Below, in pieces: positions 16,726 through 25,467 of a stretch of DNA of 64,000 nt (position 1 is the first letter of the stretch; every line of letters begins with the position of its first letter). The DNA lies in assembly GCF_000382365.1 (NCBI RefSeq), contig NZ_KB908217.1, positions 124,001 through 188,000 on the forward strand. The letters run 5' to 3'. The stretch comes from Pannonibacter phragmitetus DSM 14782 (GTDB lineage Bacteria > Pseudomonadota > Alphaproteobacteria > Rhizobiales > Stappiaceae). The notes below the pieces were generated by a model that did no database searches, was not told the DNA's origin, and saw nothing but the letters and a program-made list of their open reading frames with translations. Made by a program: the position numbers and the translations under genes.

Positions 16726-17661
16726 ATGCCTTACCGTCCTTCGCACCGTCAGCTCGAGTATCTTGTCGCCGTTGCCGAGCATGGCCACTTCGGCCGCGCC
16801 GCGCGGGCATGCCATGTCTCCCAACCCACCCTGTCGGCGCAGCTGAAGCTGCTTGAGGACCGGTTGGGTGTGGTGCTGATCGACCGGGGCGGGGCCATCG
16901 TGCAGCCGACGCCGGCGGGGCATGCGCTGCTGCCCCATGCCAGAACCGTGCTGGAAACGCTGGATGAATTCGTCCGCGAGGCTCAGGCGGCAGACAAGGG
17001 GCTGGGTGGGCTGATCCGTCTGGGTGTTGCGCCAACGGCAGGTCCTTATCTTCTGACCGGTGTGATCGAGCTCTTGCAGGAGCGTGTGCCGGGCCTGCAA
17101 CTCTACATCCGGGAGGAGAGGCCATCGCTTCTGGAAACAGCAGTGCGCGAGGGCACTGTCGACTGCATCCTGACGCCCCTGCCGGTCCGGGAGAGCCGTC
17201 TCATCAGTGAGGATCTGTGCGTGGAACAGATTTATCTGGGGCTGCCGCAGCGCCACCCTCTTGCTGCCAAAACCAGCCTGTCCGTGCCGGATCTGCTGGC
17301 CGAGCGGATGCTGACCCTCGGGCGCGGGCACCGGCTCTATGATCAGGTGCAGTCCTTGTGTGCAGCTTCTGGCGCCGTGATGAGCGAGGATTATGAGGGG
17401 ACCAGCCTTGATGCCCTGCGCCAGATGGTCTCCATCGGCATGGGCCTGTCGCTGTTTCCAGCTGCTTATGTGGCTTCCGAATTTGCACGGGAAAGGCAAG
17501 TGGTGCTGAGGGAACTGTCCGGCTGGCCCATGCAGCGGCTAATCGTGCTGGCCTGGCGTGAGGGTTCGCCGCGTCAGGCCCATTTCCTGCGGCTGGCGAA
17601 ACTGGCGCGTGAAGGCATCGCCGCGTCAGGCCTTGAGGGCGTCAGCCTGACGGAGGCTTGA
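16726..17661 (+). CDS. OxyR-like LysR-family regulator lacking the peroxidatic cysteine
   Basis: The 311-aa protein is a full LysR regulator: winged helix-turn-helix at residues 6-63 (AARACHVSQPTLSAQLKLLE) and a substrate-binding domain to about 300. The overall pattern is that of OxyR, notably LTLGRGHRLYDQVQSLCAAS and EGTSLDALRQMVSIGMGLSL. In E. coli OxyR this region reads GHC...FC with C199 and C208; here the first Cys is Arg203 and only the second (C212) remains. It may therefore sense something other than peroxide or use a different thiol. An OxyR-type operator lies immediately upstream, so autoregulation is likely. Confidence 0.85.
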   Translation: MPYRPSHRQLEYLVAVAEHGHFGRAARACHVSQPTLSAQLKLLEDRLGVVLIDRGGAIVQPTPAGHALLPHARTVLETLDEFVREAQAADKGLGGLIRLGVAPTAGPYLLTGVIELLQERVPGLQLYIREERPSLLETAVREGTVDCILTPLPVRESRLISEDLCVEQIYLGLPQRHPLAAKTSLSVPDLLAERMLTLGRGHRLYDQVQSLCAASGAVMSEDYEGTSLDALRQMVSIGMGLSLFPAAYVASEFARERQVVLRELSGWPMQRLIVLAWREGSPRQAHFLRLAKLAREGIAASGLEGVSLTEA

Positions 17662-17664
17662 AGC

Positions 17665-17693
17665 AAAAAAGGGGACGCGATGCGCCCCCTTTC
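17665..17693. terminator. Bidirectional terminator between the OxyR-like gene and rplY
   Basis: AAAAAA, then GGGGACGC, GAT, GCGCCCC and CTTT form a stem with an A-run on one side and a short T-run on the other. It suits both converging genes and works best for rplY on the minus strand. Confidence 0.75.
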
Positions 17694-17718
17694 GCAGAGA
17701 ATTCCGGCGAACCTGAAA

Positions 17719-18321
17719 TCAGGCTTCAGCCGAAGCCTCTTCCTCGTCCTTCGCACCACCGGGAGCGGCGATCGTGGCGATGGTGAAATCGCGGTCGGTG
17801 ATCGTCGGATGGCAGTTGGCCGGAACCTTGACGGCGGAGATGTGGAGCGACTCGCCGAGCTTGGCTTCAGCCAGATCGATCTCGAGGAACTCCGGAATGG
17901 CGTTCGCCGGAACGGTCATTTCAACCGTGTGACGGACGATGTTCAGCATACCGCCGCGCTTGATGCCCGGGCAGGTTTCCTGGTTCAGGAAGTGAACCGG
18001 AACGTTGACCACGAGGGTGGTGTTGCCGGACACGCGCAGGAAGTCAACGTGGGTCAGGTCGTCACGGACCGGATGACGCTGGAAGTCCTTGGCGATGACC
18101 TGATGCTTCTCGCCGTCCACATCGATGATGGCGATGTGCGTCAGGAAGCCGCCCTTGTGCAGGGCCAGAGTGGTTTCCTTGAGCGGAATCGAAATCGGCA
18201 GCGCGGCCTTCTTGTCACCATAGATGACGGCGGGGATGAGACCTTCGCGACGCAATGCACGAGCGGCCCCCTTGCCCACCCGGTTCCGCACAGATGCCTT
18301 CAGCTCGTAGCTGGCAGCCAT
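17719..18321 (-). CDS. rplY: 50S ribosomal protein L25/general stress protein Ctc
   Basis: L25 binds 5S rRNA in the large subunit. The 200-aa product is the long Ctc/TL5 form: an N-terminal L25 domain (residues 1-95, with [20 protein letters not shown] and HVDFLRV) and a C-terminal beta domain (100-185, [17 protein letters not shown] and [13 protein letters not shown]). An acidic EEEASAEA tail follows. A strong AAGGAG site precedes the ATG. In most relatives pth and ychF follow directly; here the OxyR-like gene and the YdcH pair lie between. Confidence 0.96.
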   Translation of the reverse strand: MAASYELKASVRNRVGKGAARALRREGLIPAVIYGDKKAALPISIPLKETTLALHKGGFLTHIAIIDVDGEKHQVIAKDFQRHPVRDDLTHVDFLRVSGNTTLVVNVPVHFLNQETCPGIKRGGMLNIVRHTVEMTVPANAIPEFLEIDLAEAKLGESLHISAVKVPANCHPTITDRDFTIATIAAPGGAKDEEEASAEA

Positions 18322-18428
18322 GACAGTACTCCTTCGGATGTAAAAATGGACCGGCGCAACCTCAACCCAGTGGCCGGGGCAGCGGAATCGGTCCCTGCGC
18401 CGCCTCCAGGGGTGCGGGCGCGAGCGGG

Positions 18429-18457
18429 TCTATAGCCGAAAGGCTGGGAAAGCGCAA
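18429..18457 (-). promoter_or_regulatory. Promoter of rplY
   Basis: On the minus strand TTGCGC and TATAGA are separated by exactly 17 nt, giving a leader of about 100 nt before the rplY ATG. It is a motif match by eye. Confidence 0.5.
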
Positions 18458-18484
18458 GCAATGCGCCCCGGATTGCGGGCGTTT

Positions 18485-19177
18485 TCAGCCCTTCAGGCGC
18501 CGGTCGGTGTTTTCCACGAAGGCCGGATCACTCTTGCGGGCAAAGGCATTGCGCCAGCCTTCCGCCAGAACCTCCATGGCTGCCAGTTCTGCGGCCTCTG
18601 CCGCATCAAGGCGGGGATTGAAACGGGCCGCAATCAGCCGGCTGAGCGGCCAGTCTGGATGCAGCCGTTCGATGAGGCGGATGGTGCCACCCGCCGTGAC
18701 GCTGCCTTCCTCCAGAACCCGGTAGTACCAGCCTGTGAAGCCGGTTTTCTGGAAAGCAGGCGCCATGCCGGGCAGGCCGGTGTGCATGTTCAGTTTCCAG
18801 CAGGGCTGGCGGCCCTGGCAGATCTGCACCGTGGCGCCATCCATCTTCAGGATGTCACCAAGGTAGAGGTTCGCCTCGGTCAGTCCGTGGCTGGAGATGT
18901 TCTCGCCAAAGCAGCCGGGCTGGAAGAACTCCGCCTGCTCCGGCCATGCGGCGGTCCAGTGGGGCATGTGATCGGCAGCATAGTGATGCAGTGCCTTTTC
19001 CAGCCCGCCATGAACGGCTGTGTCTGCCTGCTCGTCGCCGGAGAGCCCGGTCTTCGACAGCCAGAGGGTATCCTGGGTGGCCTGCTTGGCAATGGCACTC
19101 GGGGCCTTGTCCTCCCAGCGGTCCTGTGCCTTGCCGGTGAAGACGCCAAGGATGGATGCTTCCAGATGCTGGGTCAT
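18485..19177 (-). CDS. MOSC domain-containing protein (YiiM type)
   Basis: The 230-aa protein has a MOSC sulfur-carrier domain (about residues 40-170) with the conserved Cys in CQGRQPCWKLN and the HGGLEKALHHYAADHM and GCFGENISSHGL motifs. A small helical C-terminal region follows (TIRLIERLHPDWPLSRLIAA), as in YiiM. YiiM-type proteins reduce N-hydroxylated bases and related compounds with molybdenum cofactor. It sits alone between rplY and prs on the same strand. Confidence 0.88.
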   Translation of the reverse strand: MTQHLEASILGVFTGKAQDRWEDKAPSAIAKQATQDTLWLSKTGLSGDEQADTAVHGGLEKALHHYAADHMPHWTAAWPEQAEFFQPGCFGENISSHGLTEANLYLGDILKMDGATVQICQGRQPCWKLNMHTGLPGMAPAFQKTGFTGWYYRVLEEGSVTAGGTIRLIERLHPDWPLSRLIAARFNPRLDAAEAAELAAMEVLAEGWRNAFARKSDPAFVENTDRRLKG

Positions 19178-19238
19178 GTGCTGTTCCTTTCCGGCGAATT
19201 GGCGGACAGCCTACTGGCCGTCAGGTCTGGGTGGAAAT

Positions 19239-19271
19239 GAAAAAAAAAGGCACCCGTTTCCGGATGCCTCT
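19239..19271 (-). terminator. Rho-independent terminator of prs
   Basis: On the minus strand AGGCATCCG, GAAA, CGGGTGCCT form a near-perfect stem with a stable tetraloop followed by eight T residues, 28 nt after the prs stop. Confidence 0.9.
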
Positions 19272-19298
19272 TCACGTTGGCCAGAGCTTTTGTCCCGG

Positions 19299-20231
19299 TC
19301 AGTTGAACAGGCTCGACACCGATTCTTCCAGCGCCGTGCGGTTGATCGCCTCGCCCATCAGCGGGGCAATCGAGACGGCACGGATGTTGGCGGCAGCCTT
19401 GATGGCGGCGGTCGGCTCGATGGAGTTGGTGATCACCAGTTCCTTGAGCTTGGACGCAGAGACGCGGGCAACTGCGCCGCCGGACAGAACGCCGTGGGTG
19501 ATGTAGGCCGTCACCGACTTGGCGCCCTTGTTCAGCAGGGCCTCTGCCGCGTTGCACAGGGTGCCGCCGCTGTCGACAATGTCATCGACGAGGATGCAGT
19601 CCATGCCATCGACGGTGCCGATGATGTTCATGACTTCCGACTCGCCCGGACGGTCACGGCGCTTGTCGACGATGGCGAGCGGCGCATCGATGCGCTTGGC
19701 CAGCGCACGGGCGCGCACCACGCCGCCGACGTCCGGCGATACGACCATCACGTTGTCCGTGGCGTAGCGCTCCTTGATGTCGCGTGTCATGACCGGCGCT
19801 GCAAACAGGTTGTCGGTGGGAATGTCGAAGAAGCCCTGGATCTGTCCGGCGTGCAGGTCGAGGGTGAGAATGCGGTCGGCGCCAGCTTCGGTGATCAGGT
19901 TGGCCACCAGCTTGGCGGAGATCGGCGTGCGGCCCGAGGCGCGGCGGTCCTGACGGGCGTAGCCAAAGTAGGGGATCACCGCGGTGATGCGGCGCGCCGA
20001 GGAACGGCGCAGGGCATCGATGATGATCAGCAGTTCCATCAGGTGGTCATTGGCGGGGTAGCTTGTGGACTGAACCACGAAGACATCCTCGCCACGGACG
20101 TTTTCCTGAAGCTCGACGAAAATCTCCTGGTCAGCGAAACGCCGCACCTGGCAGGCAGCCAGAGGAACATCCAGATATTTGGAAATTTCTTCGGCAAGCG
20201 CGCGATTGGAGTTGCCCGCGACAATTTTCAT
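19299..20231 (-). CDS. prs: Ribose-phosphate pyrophosphokinase
   Basis: Prs makes PRPP from ribose-5-phosphate and ATP, feeding purine, pyrimidine, histidine and NAD synthesis, and supplies the PRPP used by apt in this window. The 310-aa protein has the class I landmarks: [46 protein letters not shown] and the PRPP loop [14 protein letters not shown]. The length is standard. An intrinsic terminator follows it, so it is probably a single-gene transcript. Confidence 0.97.
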   Translation of the reverse strand: MKIVAGNSNRALAEEISKYLDVPLAACQVRRFADQEIFVELQENVRGEDVFVVQSTSYPANDHLMELLIIIDALRRSSARRITAVIPYFGYARQDRRASGRTPISAKLVANLITEAGADRILTLDLHAGQIQGFFDIPTDNLFAAPVMTRDIKERYATDNVMVVSPDVGGVVRARALAKRIDAPLAIVDKRRDRPGESEVMNIIGTVDGMDCILVDDIVDSGGTLCNAAEALLNKGAKSVTAYITHGVLSGGAVARVSASKLKELVITNSIEPTAAIKAAANIRAVSIAPLMGEAINRTALEESVSSLFN

Positions 20232-20437
20232 GGGCGACTGGTCCTTTTGTGCGACGCGGCAACGCCGGACCCTGAAGGCCCCTGCCTCACGTCTTCAGTT
20301 ACGCGTCCATGTCACGCACCAGTGCGGTGCGCGGCACCCCGAGTTTTGCTTGTCTCAGGCGGCGGCGTTGTAACAACCCCGCTGCCATACGACAACACCA
20401 CAAAAGGCTGTGGCAGCGCTTTTTTCTGCTGCGGTGC

Positions 20438-20457
20438 ACCTAAGGCAAATACTTAGG
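20438..20457. repeat. Short dyad upstream of prs
   Basis: CACCTAAG and CTTAGGCG form an imperfect inverted repeat with a short loop, in the 249-nt gap between the lipoprotein gene and prs. There is no T-run. It could be an operator or a weak terminator for the lipoprotein gene. Confidence 0.3.
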
Positions 20458-20480
20458 CGTGCAATTGATCCCTTGAGGGC

Positions 20481-20999
20481 TCAATACGTGTTCACCCAGG
20501 CCTTGAGTTCGAGCACCGCGCGTGAAGCAATCTGCTGGAGCGAGGAGGTGCTGACCGACATCCAGGGGTCGCCGCTCACGCCGCCGATGGCCTCTGTTCC
20601 CGAGATTCGGGTCAGCCGGACACCATTGGCATCGAAAACGTCAAAGACGAAGAAGACCGATCCGCCCGCAGGCGTGCCGGTGGCGGTCAGGTAGCCCTTC
20701 ACACGGTAGGTCGGCTTGGCGTCGATGCGGCGAACAAGCTTCAAGCGCTCGATGCTTGCCCGTGTGCCGATCTCCTGGGCCAGTTCGTCTGCCGTGTTTC
20801 CCGGAGCGCCGGTGAAGGGCTCGAAAGCAAAGCTTGCCTGATCTGCCGGCACCTTCGGCGCCGGGGTCAGCGTGTGGTTGCCCGGAACGGACGGCGCGAC
20901 AGTCCTTGGGGTCGGGGCTGTCTGGTTGCAGGCCGCAACGGCGAGAAGAAGGGTTGCGGCGCAAAGCCTCTTGGCCGTGGAGGACATGAGTGTCGTCAT
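20481..20999 (-). CDS. Putative lipoprotein of unknown function
   Basis: The 172-aa protein has a clear lipoprotein signal: basic N-terminus, hydrophobic core and the lipobox LAVAAC with Cys at residue 24. The mature part begins with a Pro/Thr-rich linker (QTAPTPRTVAPSVPG) and ends in a compact domain (YRVKGYLTATGTPAGGSVFF, then FDVFDANGVRLTRISGTE). The pattern resembles a small beta-rich outer-membrane-associated lipoprotein. I do not recognise the family. It follows the creatinase-fold gene on the same strand, and lgt, the gene that would lipidate it, lies 3 kb upstream. Confidence 0.72.
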   Translation of the reverse strand: MTTLMSSTAKRLCAATLLLAVAACNQTAPTPRTVAPSVPGNHTLTPAPKVPADQASFAFEPFTGAPGNTADELAQEIGTRASIERLKLVRRIDAKPTYRVKGYLTATGTPAGGSVFFVFDVFDANGVRLTRISGTEAIGGVSGDPWMSVSTSSLQQIASRAVLELKAWVNTY

Positions 21000-21073
21000 C
21001 TGTTCCCGAATACCGTTTCTGGTGGCGGCGGCCGCAGTCGCCTGAGCGCCGGAAATCCTGTGTGTGGACAGGT

Positions 21074-22231
21074 TTAGCTTGCCTTGACCGGAAGGTCGAG
21101 AGGCAGTTCCGAAAGAGAAACAGGTCCATCCACGCCAGTGAGATAGGTCCGCCCCAGCGACATGGCCGTTTCCGTACCCGAATCGGCCAGAATCATGTGC
21201 ATGAAGATGACCATGTTCGGCTCAACTACGGCATCATTGCCGCTGTAGGCCATGGGCCAGTCCATCCAGCTGGGCGTGAAGCGGGCGCCGAGCGAGTAGC
21301 CGCAGGCATTGAGCCGGTGCGGCAGCATGTTGCGCGCATCCATGGCGCCGGCATGGGCATCGAAGATCTCGCCAAAGGTGCAGCCGGTCTGAAGCTTGCT
21401 CTCAACGGCGGCGAGCGCCTCGCAGCAGGCTTCGTGCATGACCATGTGGCGGGGAGTTGCGGCGCCAACCGCCACTGTGCGCATCAGCGCCACGTGATAG
21501 TGCCGGTAGGTGCCGGCCAGTTCCAGCGTGATCTGGTCCTGCGCCGAAAGCTGGCGGCGGCCTGACTTGTAGCGGCACAGCAGGGCATCACGGCCCGAGC
21601 CGATGATGAACTCGTTGCCCGGATAATCCCCGCCACCCTCGAAAATGGCCGTATGCATGGCTGCCAGAATGCGCCCCTCATCCGCGCCGGGGCGGATTTC
21701 GTCGAGGCCGGCCAGGTAGGCGGCATCTGCGAGTTTTGCGGCCTGCCGCACATAGACCAGTTCTTCGGCGCTCTTGATCGCCCTGAGGCGCGGGATGATG
21801 TGCGAGGCATCCGACAGTTCGGCAAAGCTGCGCAGGGCTTCGTCCAGCTCGCGGCCGAGCTTTGCGGTCAGCCCGTGGGTGTCATATTCGATGCCGAGCC
21901 GGGCGCCGAGCAGATCCATGTCGAAAAGCATGTCCTTCAGCTGCCCCACCGGGCTGGCGCCGCCCCGGTCGACCCAGATGCGGATGTCGGAGATGTTGGA
22001 CGTGTGCTTGGCCTGCCGCTCGTCGGCCGAGCGTGTCAGCAGCACCTTGCGTCCGTCAGCGGTAACGACCAGGCACTGGAAGAAGCAGAAGCCGAAGGTG
22101 TCATAGCCCGTCAGCCAGTAGGAGCTTTCCTGCGCGAACAGGAGCAAGGCATCCAGCTTCTCCTCAGCCATTCGCGTCTTCAGCCGTTCGAACCGGCTCT
22201 CGAATTCCGCATCGGTGAAATGCAGCGCCAT
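21074..22231 (-). CDS. M24/creatinase-fold protein, metal site degenerate (DoeA-like)
   Basis: The 385-aa product has the two-domain layout of creatinase/prolidase proteins: an N-terminal creatinase domain (residues 10-145, LLFAQESSYWLTGYDTFGFC) and a C-terminal pita-bread fold (160-375). The usual metal ligands (D-D-H-E-E) are largely missing: the stretch that should carry two Asp reads LELAGTYRHYHVALMRT, and the His motif reads SLGARFTPSW. That suggests a metal-independent hydrolase like creatinase or ectoine hydrolase (DoeA) rather than an Xaa-Pro peptidase. No ectoine genes are nearby. It starts 4 nt after pgeF in the lgt-midA-pgeF operon. Confidence 0.85.
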   Translation of the reverse strand: MALHFTDAEFESRFERLKTRMAEEKLDALLLFAQESSYWLTGYDTFGFCFFQCLVVTADGRKVLLTRSADERQAKHTSNISDIRIWVDRGGASPVGQLKDMLFDMDLLGARLGIEYDTHGLTAKLGRELDEALRSFAELSDASHIIPRLRAIKSAEELVYVRQAAKLADAAYLAGLDEIRPGADEGRILAAMHTAIFEGGGDYPGNEFIIGSGRDALLCRYKSGRRQLSAQDQITLELAGTYRHYHVALMRTVAVGAATPRHMVMHEACCEALAAVESKLQTGCTFGEIFDAHAGAMDARNMLPHRLNACGYSLGARFTPSWMDWPMAYSGNDAVVEPNMVIFMHMILADSGTETAMSLGRTYLTGVDGPVSLSELPLDLPVKAS

Positions 22232-22235
22232 CGGG

Positions 22236-23006
22236 TCAGTCTCCTGTCAGCACGAGTGCGGAAATCTGGCGGCCATAGTCCGGCTCCTTGCGGTGCGTGG
22301 TGCGCCGGTAGGAGAAGAAACGGGCCTCATCGGCATAGGTGCACAGACCAAGACTTTCGGCCCGGCCTGTGCCTGCCGCCTGCAGGCGGGCGATGATGAA
22401 GGCCTGCAGATCGAACATGAAGTGGTTTTCGCGCCCCGACGTGCCGAAGAAGCGGCCGCAGCCGGGCGCTTCCGCCTCGAAACGCTCGCGGAACTCCGGC
22501 CCCACTTCATAGGCGGCGGCCGAAATGCAGGGGCCGAGCACGGCGATGATGTTCTCCCGCCTTGCGCCGAGCTTTTCCATGGCCGCCAGCGTGTTGTCGA
22601 GAACGCCGGTCAGCGCGCCGCGCCAGCCTGCATGAGCCGCGCCGATGACACGGGCCTGAGGATCGGCAAACAGCACCGGGCCGCAGTCGGCGGTGGACAC
22701 GCCGATGACAAGGCCGGGGGTGGCCGTGACCAGCGCATCCGCCGTCCGGTCGTCGCCTTCGCCAAATGGCTTGCTGACGGTGATGACATCGGGTGAATGC
22801 ACCTGATAGGGCGAGACGAGCTGTTCCGGTCCCGCACCCAGCATGCCGGCAACGCGGGCGCGGTTTTCCAGCACATGCGCCCTGTCGTCATCGGAGCCAA
22901 GGCCAATGTTGAGGCTGCTGTAGATGCCGGTGGAAACGCCGCCCTGCCGGGTGAAAAAGCCGTGGCGGATGACGCCGGGCAGGGTCAGAAGGTCAGCGGT
23001 AATCAT
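22236..23006 (-). CDS. pgeF: Peptidoglycan editing factor/laccase-domain protein
   Basis: PgeF-family (YfiH, DUF152) proteins remove misincorporated residues from peptidoglycan precursors and were earlier described as polyphenol oxidases. The 256-aa protein has the conserved metal and catalytic segments STADCGPVLFAD, GAAHAGWRGAL and GPCISAAAYEVG. The ATG at 23006 overlaps the midA stop by 1 nt. A TTG one codon upstream is possible but poorer. It is the third gene of the lgt-midA-pgeF block, a common alphaproteobacterial order. Confidence 0.93.
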   Translation of the reverse strand: MITADLLTLPGVIRHGFFTRQGGVSTGIYSSLNIGLGSDDDRAHVLENRARVAGMLGAGPEQLVSPYQVHSPDVITVSKPFGEGDDRTADALVTATPGLVIGVSTADCGPVLFADPQARVIGAAHAGWRGALTGVLDNTLAAMEKLGARRENIIAVLGPCISAAAYEVGPEFRERFEAEAPGCGRFFGTSGRENHFMFDLQAFIIARLQAAGTGRAESLGLCTYADEARFFSYRRTTHRKEPDYGRQISALVLTGD

Positions 23007-24154
23007 CAAGCCTCTCCGGAATTTGCGCCAGCGTGCGGCGGAAGAGCCTCACTGTCAAACGGGGCCGGAACAAGGCCCGGTTGCGCAATGCACAGCACCT
23101 TGAAAAGGCCGCCCATTTCCTGCGGCCCAGCCAGCCGCTCCACTTCGCTGCGGATGCGCTCCTGCGTGGCGGTGTCCTTGCCTGCGCCCAGTTGCCCGGC
23201 CCGCTCAAGCAGCCCCATGCGCAGCAGGAATTCGCCTTGTGTCAGCGGCGAGGCTACGGTTGCCCCGCTGCGCCGGGCGGCAGCGGCCAGCACCTCGAAA
23301 TCCACATGCGCCGTCAGATCGGCAAGGCCGGGTTCGGCCAGCACGTCCTGATAGGCATGGCGGCGCAGCGCCTGCAGCGTGTCGCCGGGCGCAGAGCGCA
23401 GGTAGCCGTAGTCGATGAACAGCGCTGCTCCGCCATGCGCCGTGATTCTGGCGGCGGCGTCCTGCGCAACGGCGGCGGAGAGCGGCGAGGTTTCGAGGAT
23501 GGCGCCAAGCGGTGCGTTTGCAGCGGTGTCAGGAATGGCGGCCAATGGCAGGCGGCCGGGACCCGTGCCAAAGGCAAGGTTTCCGGCTTCATCCAGCCCC
23601 ACCATCCGCTCGCGCCAGCCCTCTGGCGTCTTCACGTATTGATGGATGGGCAGGGCATCGAAAAACTCGTTGGCGATGAGGATCACCGGCCCTTCCGGGA
23701 CCTCGCGCAGGCTGGAGTGCCATTGCGGCGCGAGCGGTGCAGTGGCGAGCGCTTCTGCCTGCCGCGCCTTCAGCCGGGGACTGATTTCGACGAGATGCAG
23801 GCTGGCAGCGCGCAGGAAGGCCGGGCGCAGGCTTGCCATGCGCAACAGATCCGCCATCAGCGTGCCGCGTCCGGGGCCGGTTTCCACCAGCCGCACGGTC
23901 TGTGGCGCGCCCATCGCCTCCCAGGCGGAGAGGACGAAGGCGCCGATGAGCTCGCCGAACATCTGGCTCACTTCCGGCGCGGTGATGAAGTCGCCCTTCG
24001 CGCCAAAGGGCTCTGCGGCGGTGGTATAGTAGCCATGCTGCGGATCGGCGAGGCAGGCGGCCATATAGGCTGCCACCGTCATCGGCCCTTCCGCCGCGAT
24101 CTGGCGGATGAGCTTTTCCTTCAGCGGCGAGGCGGGCAGGGCATCTCTCCTCAT
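23006..24154 (-). CDS. SAM-dependent methyltransferase of the MidA/NDUFAF7 family
   Basis: The 382-aa protein belongs to the MidA/NDUFAF7 family; the mitochondrial member dimethylates an Arg in complex I subunit NDUFS2. It has the family opener MTVAAYMAACLADPQHGYY, the FITAPEVSQMFGEL segment, the SAM loop LVETGPGRGTLMADLL and the later PVILIANEFFDALPIHQY. Bacterial function is not firmly known, but a role in complex I maturation is a reasonable inference. It overlaps lgt by 4 nt (ATGA) and pgeF by 1 nt. Confidence 0.9.
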   Translation of the reverse strand: MRRDALPASPLKEKLIRQIAAEGPMTVAAYMAACLADPQHGYYTTAAEPFGAKGDFITAPEVSQMFGELIGAFVLSAWEAMGAPQTVRLVETGPGRGTLMADLLRMASLRPAFLRAASLHLVEISPRLKARQAEALATAPLAPQWHSSLREVPEGPVILIANEFFDALPIHQYVKTPEGWRERMVGLDEAGNLAFGTGPGRLPLAAIPDTAANAPLGAILETSPLSAAVAQDAAARITAHGGAALFIDYGYLRSAPGDTLQALRRHAYQDVLAEPGLADLTAHVDFEVLAAAARRSGATVASPLTQGEFLLRMGLLERAGQLGAGKDTATQERIRSEVERLAGPQEMGGLFKVLCIAQPGLVPAPFDSEALPPHAGANSGEA

Positions 24155-24972
24155 GCGGCCCTGGCTCTGCGCCAGCTCCAGACCATCAGGGCGATGCCGG
24201 CGATGATCATCGGGCCGGACAGCAGCATGCCCATGGTGAAGCCGCCGGGCAGGAAGCCGATCTGGGCGTCGGGCATGCGGAACTCTTCGGCGATGGAGCG
24301 GGTGATTCCATATCCGGCGGCAAAGGCTCCGGCGAGGAAGCCCGGCTTCTGCAGCAGGCCAAAGCGGTGCGACATGAGGCGCAGGACGAGGAACAGCAGC
24401 ACGCCTTCCAGCGCTGCCTCATAGAGCTGGCTCGGATGGCGCGGGATGTAGCCGCCGGAGGGGAACTCTACCGCCCAGGGCACATCCGTGGGGCGGCCCC
24501 ACAATTCGTCATTGATGAAGTTGGCGAGCCGCCCGAAGAAAAGCCCGATGGGCGCGGCAATGCCAGCAAGGTCAAACAGCGTCAGTAGCGGGATGCCGCG
24601 GGCACGGGCAAACAGCACCATGGCCAGCACGGTTCCGGCAAAGCCGCCGTGGAAGGACATGCCGCCATTCCAGACGGCGAAAATCTCCACCGGATTGGCA
24701 AGATAGGTCAGCGGGTCATAGACCAGCACATAGCCCAAGCGCCCGCCCACGATGATGCCGACGGTGCCCCAGGTGACGAAATCGTCAATATCCACAAGGC
24801 CGGGCCGGGGAACGGCCTGCCACAGCCTGTCCTTCTGCACAGCAAGGCGCATGTAGCGCCAGGCCAGCAGGATGCCCACGATGTAGGACAGCGCGTACCA
24901 GCGCAGTGCGAAGGGGCCAACCTCGAAGATGACCGGGTCAACGGCGGGGAAGGGCAAAGCGAGAACGGGCAT
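24151..24972 (-). CDS. lgt: Prolipoprotein diacylglyceryl transferase
   Basis: Lgt transfers diacylglycerol from phosphatidylglycerol to the lipobox cysteine of prolipoproteins in the inner membrane. The 273-aa protein is highly hydrophobic, with about seven helices. It has the Lgt signature around GRLANFINDELWGRPTDVPW, the WYALSYIVGILLAW opener and the HPSQLYEAALEG motif. I chose the ATG at 24972, which gives the normal N-terminus; upstream in-frame sequence looks untranslated. It heads the lgt-midA-pgeF block and diverges from the UbiK-like gene. Confidence 0.95.
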   Translation of the reverse strand: MPVLALPFPAVDPVIFEVGPFALRWYALSYIVGILLAWRYMRLAVQKDRLWQAVPRPGLVDIDDFVTWGTVGIIVGGRLGYVLVYDPLTYLANPVEIFAVWNGGMSFHGGFAGTVLAMVLFARARGIPLLTLFDLAGIAAPIGLFFGRLANFINDELWGRPTDVPWAVEFPSGGYIPRHPSQLYEAALEGVLLFLVLRLMSHRFGLLQKPGFLAGAFAAGYGITRSIAEEFRMPDAQIGFLPGGFTMGMLLSGPMIIAGIALMVWSWRRARAA

Positions 24973-25176
24973 GCAGGGTCCAGTGCTGTTGATCCGGGGC
25001 GATTTGCCAGCGGCACCAGACCTTGCGCATTCCCCCCGGTGCGTCAAGTCGCTGCATTGCCGCCTTGAACTTGGAGCAAAAGGTCAATACCTGTGTGACA
25101 CGGCCCGCAGTGCCTCGCCGGATTGGTCCGGAGAGCAAGCGCAAGGGTGGGCCGTCACCATCTTCAGGAGTGCGTC

Positions 25177-25467
25177 ATGACCCAGGGCCCGAACAGGATT
25201 TTCGACGATTTCGCCAAGCTCATGACTGACGCCGCCGGTGTGGCGCAGGGAGCCCGCCGTGAGGTGGAGACCGCTTTCCGCGCTCAGGCCGAGCGTTTCC
25301 TGGCCGATATGGATCTGGTGAAGCGTGAGGACTTTGACGTCGCCCGCGACATGGCGGTGCGTGCGCTGGACCAGATCGAGGCTCTGGAGGCCCGGATCGC
25401 GGCGCTTGAGGCAAAGCTGGCTGAAACCGAGGCAAAGCCTGCCCGTAAGGCCAAGACCGAGGGCTGA
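25177..25467 (+). CDS. ubiK: UbiK-family accessory factor (BMFP domain)
   Basis: The 96-aa product matches the UbiK/BMFP (YqiC-like) family: an amphipathic N-terminal part (GPNRIFDDFAKLMTDAAGVA) and a coiled coil (FDVARDMAVRALDQIEALEA) with a Lys-rich tail. In enterobacteria UbiK is an accessory factor for ubiquinone synthesis; this function is transferred from the family. An AGGAG site lies 6 nt before the ATG. It is divergent from lgt. Confidence 0.85.
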   Translation: MTQGPNRIFDDFAKLMTDAAGVAQGARREVETAFRAQAERFLADMDLVKREDFDVARDMAVRALDQIEALEARIAALEAKLAETEAKPARKAKTEG

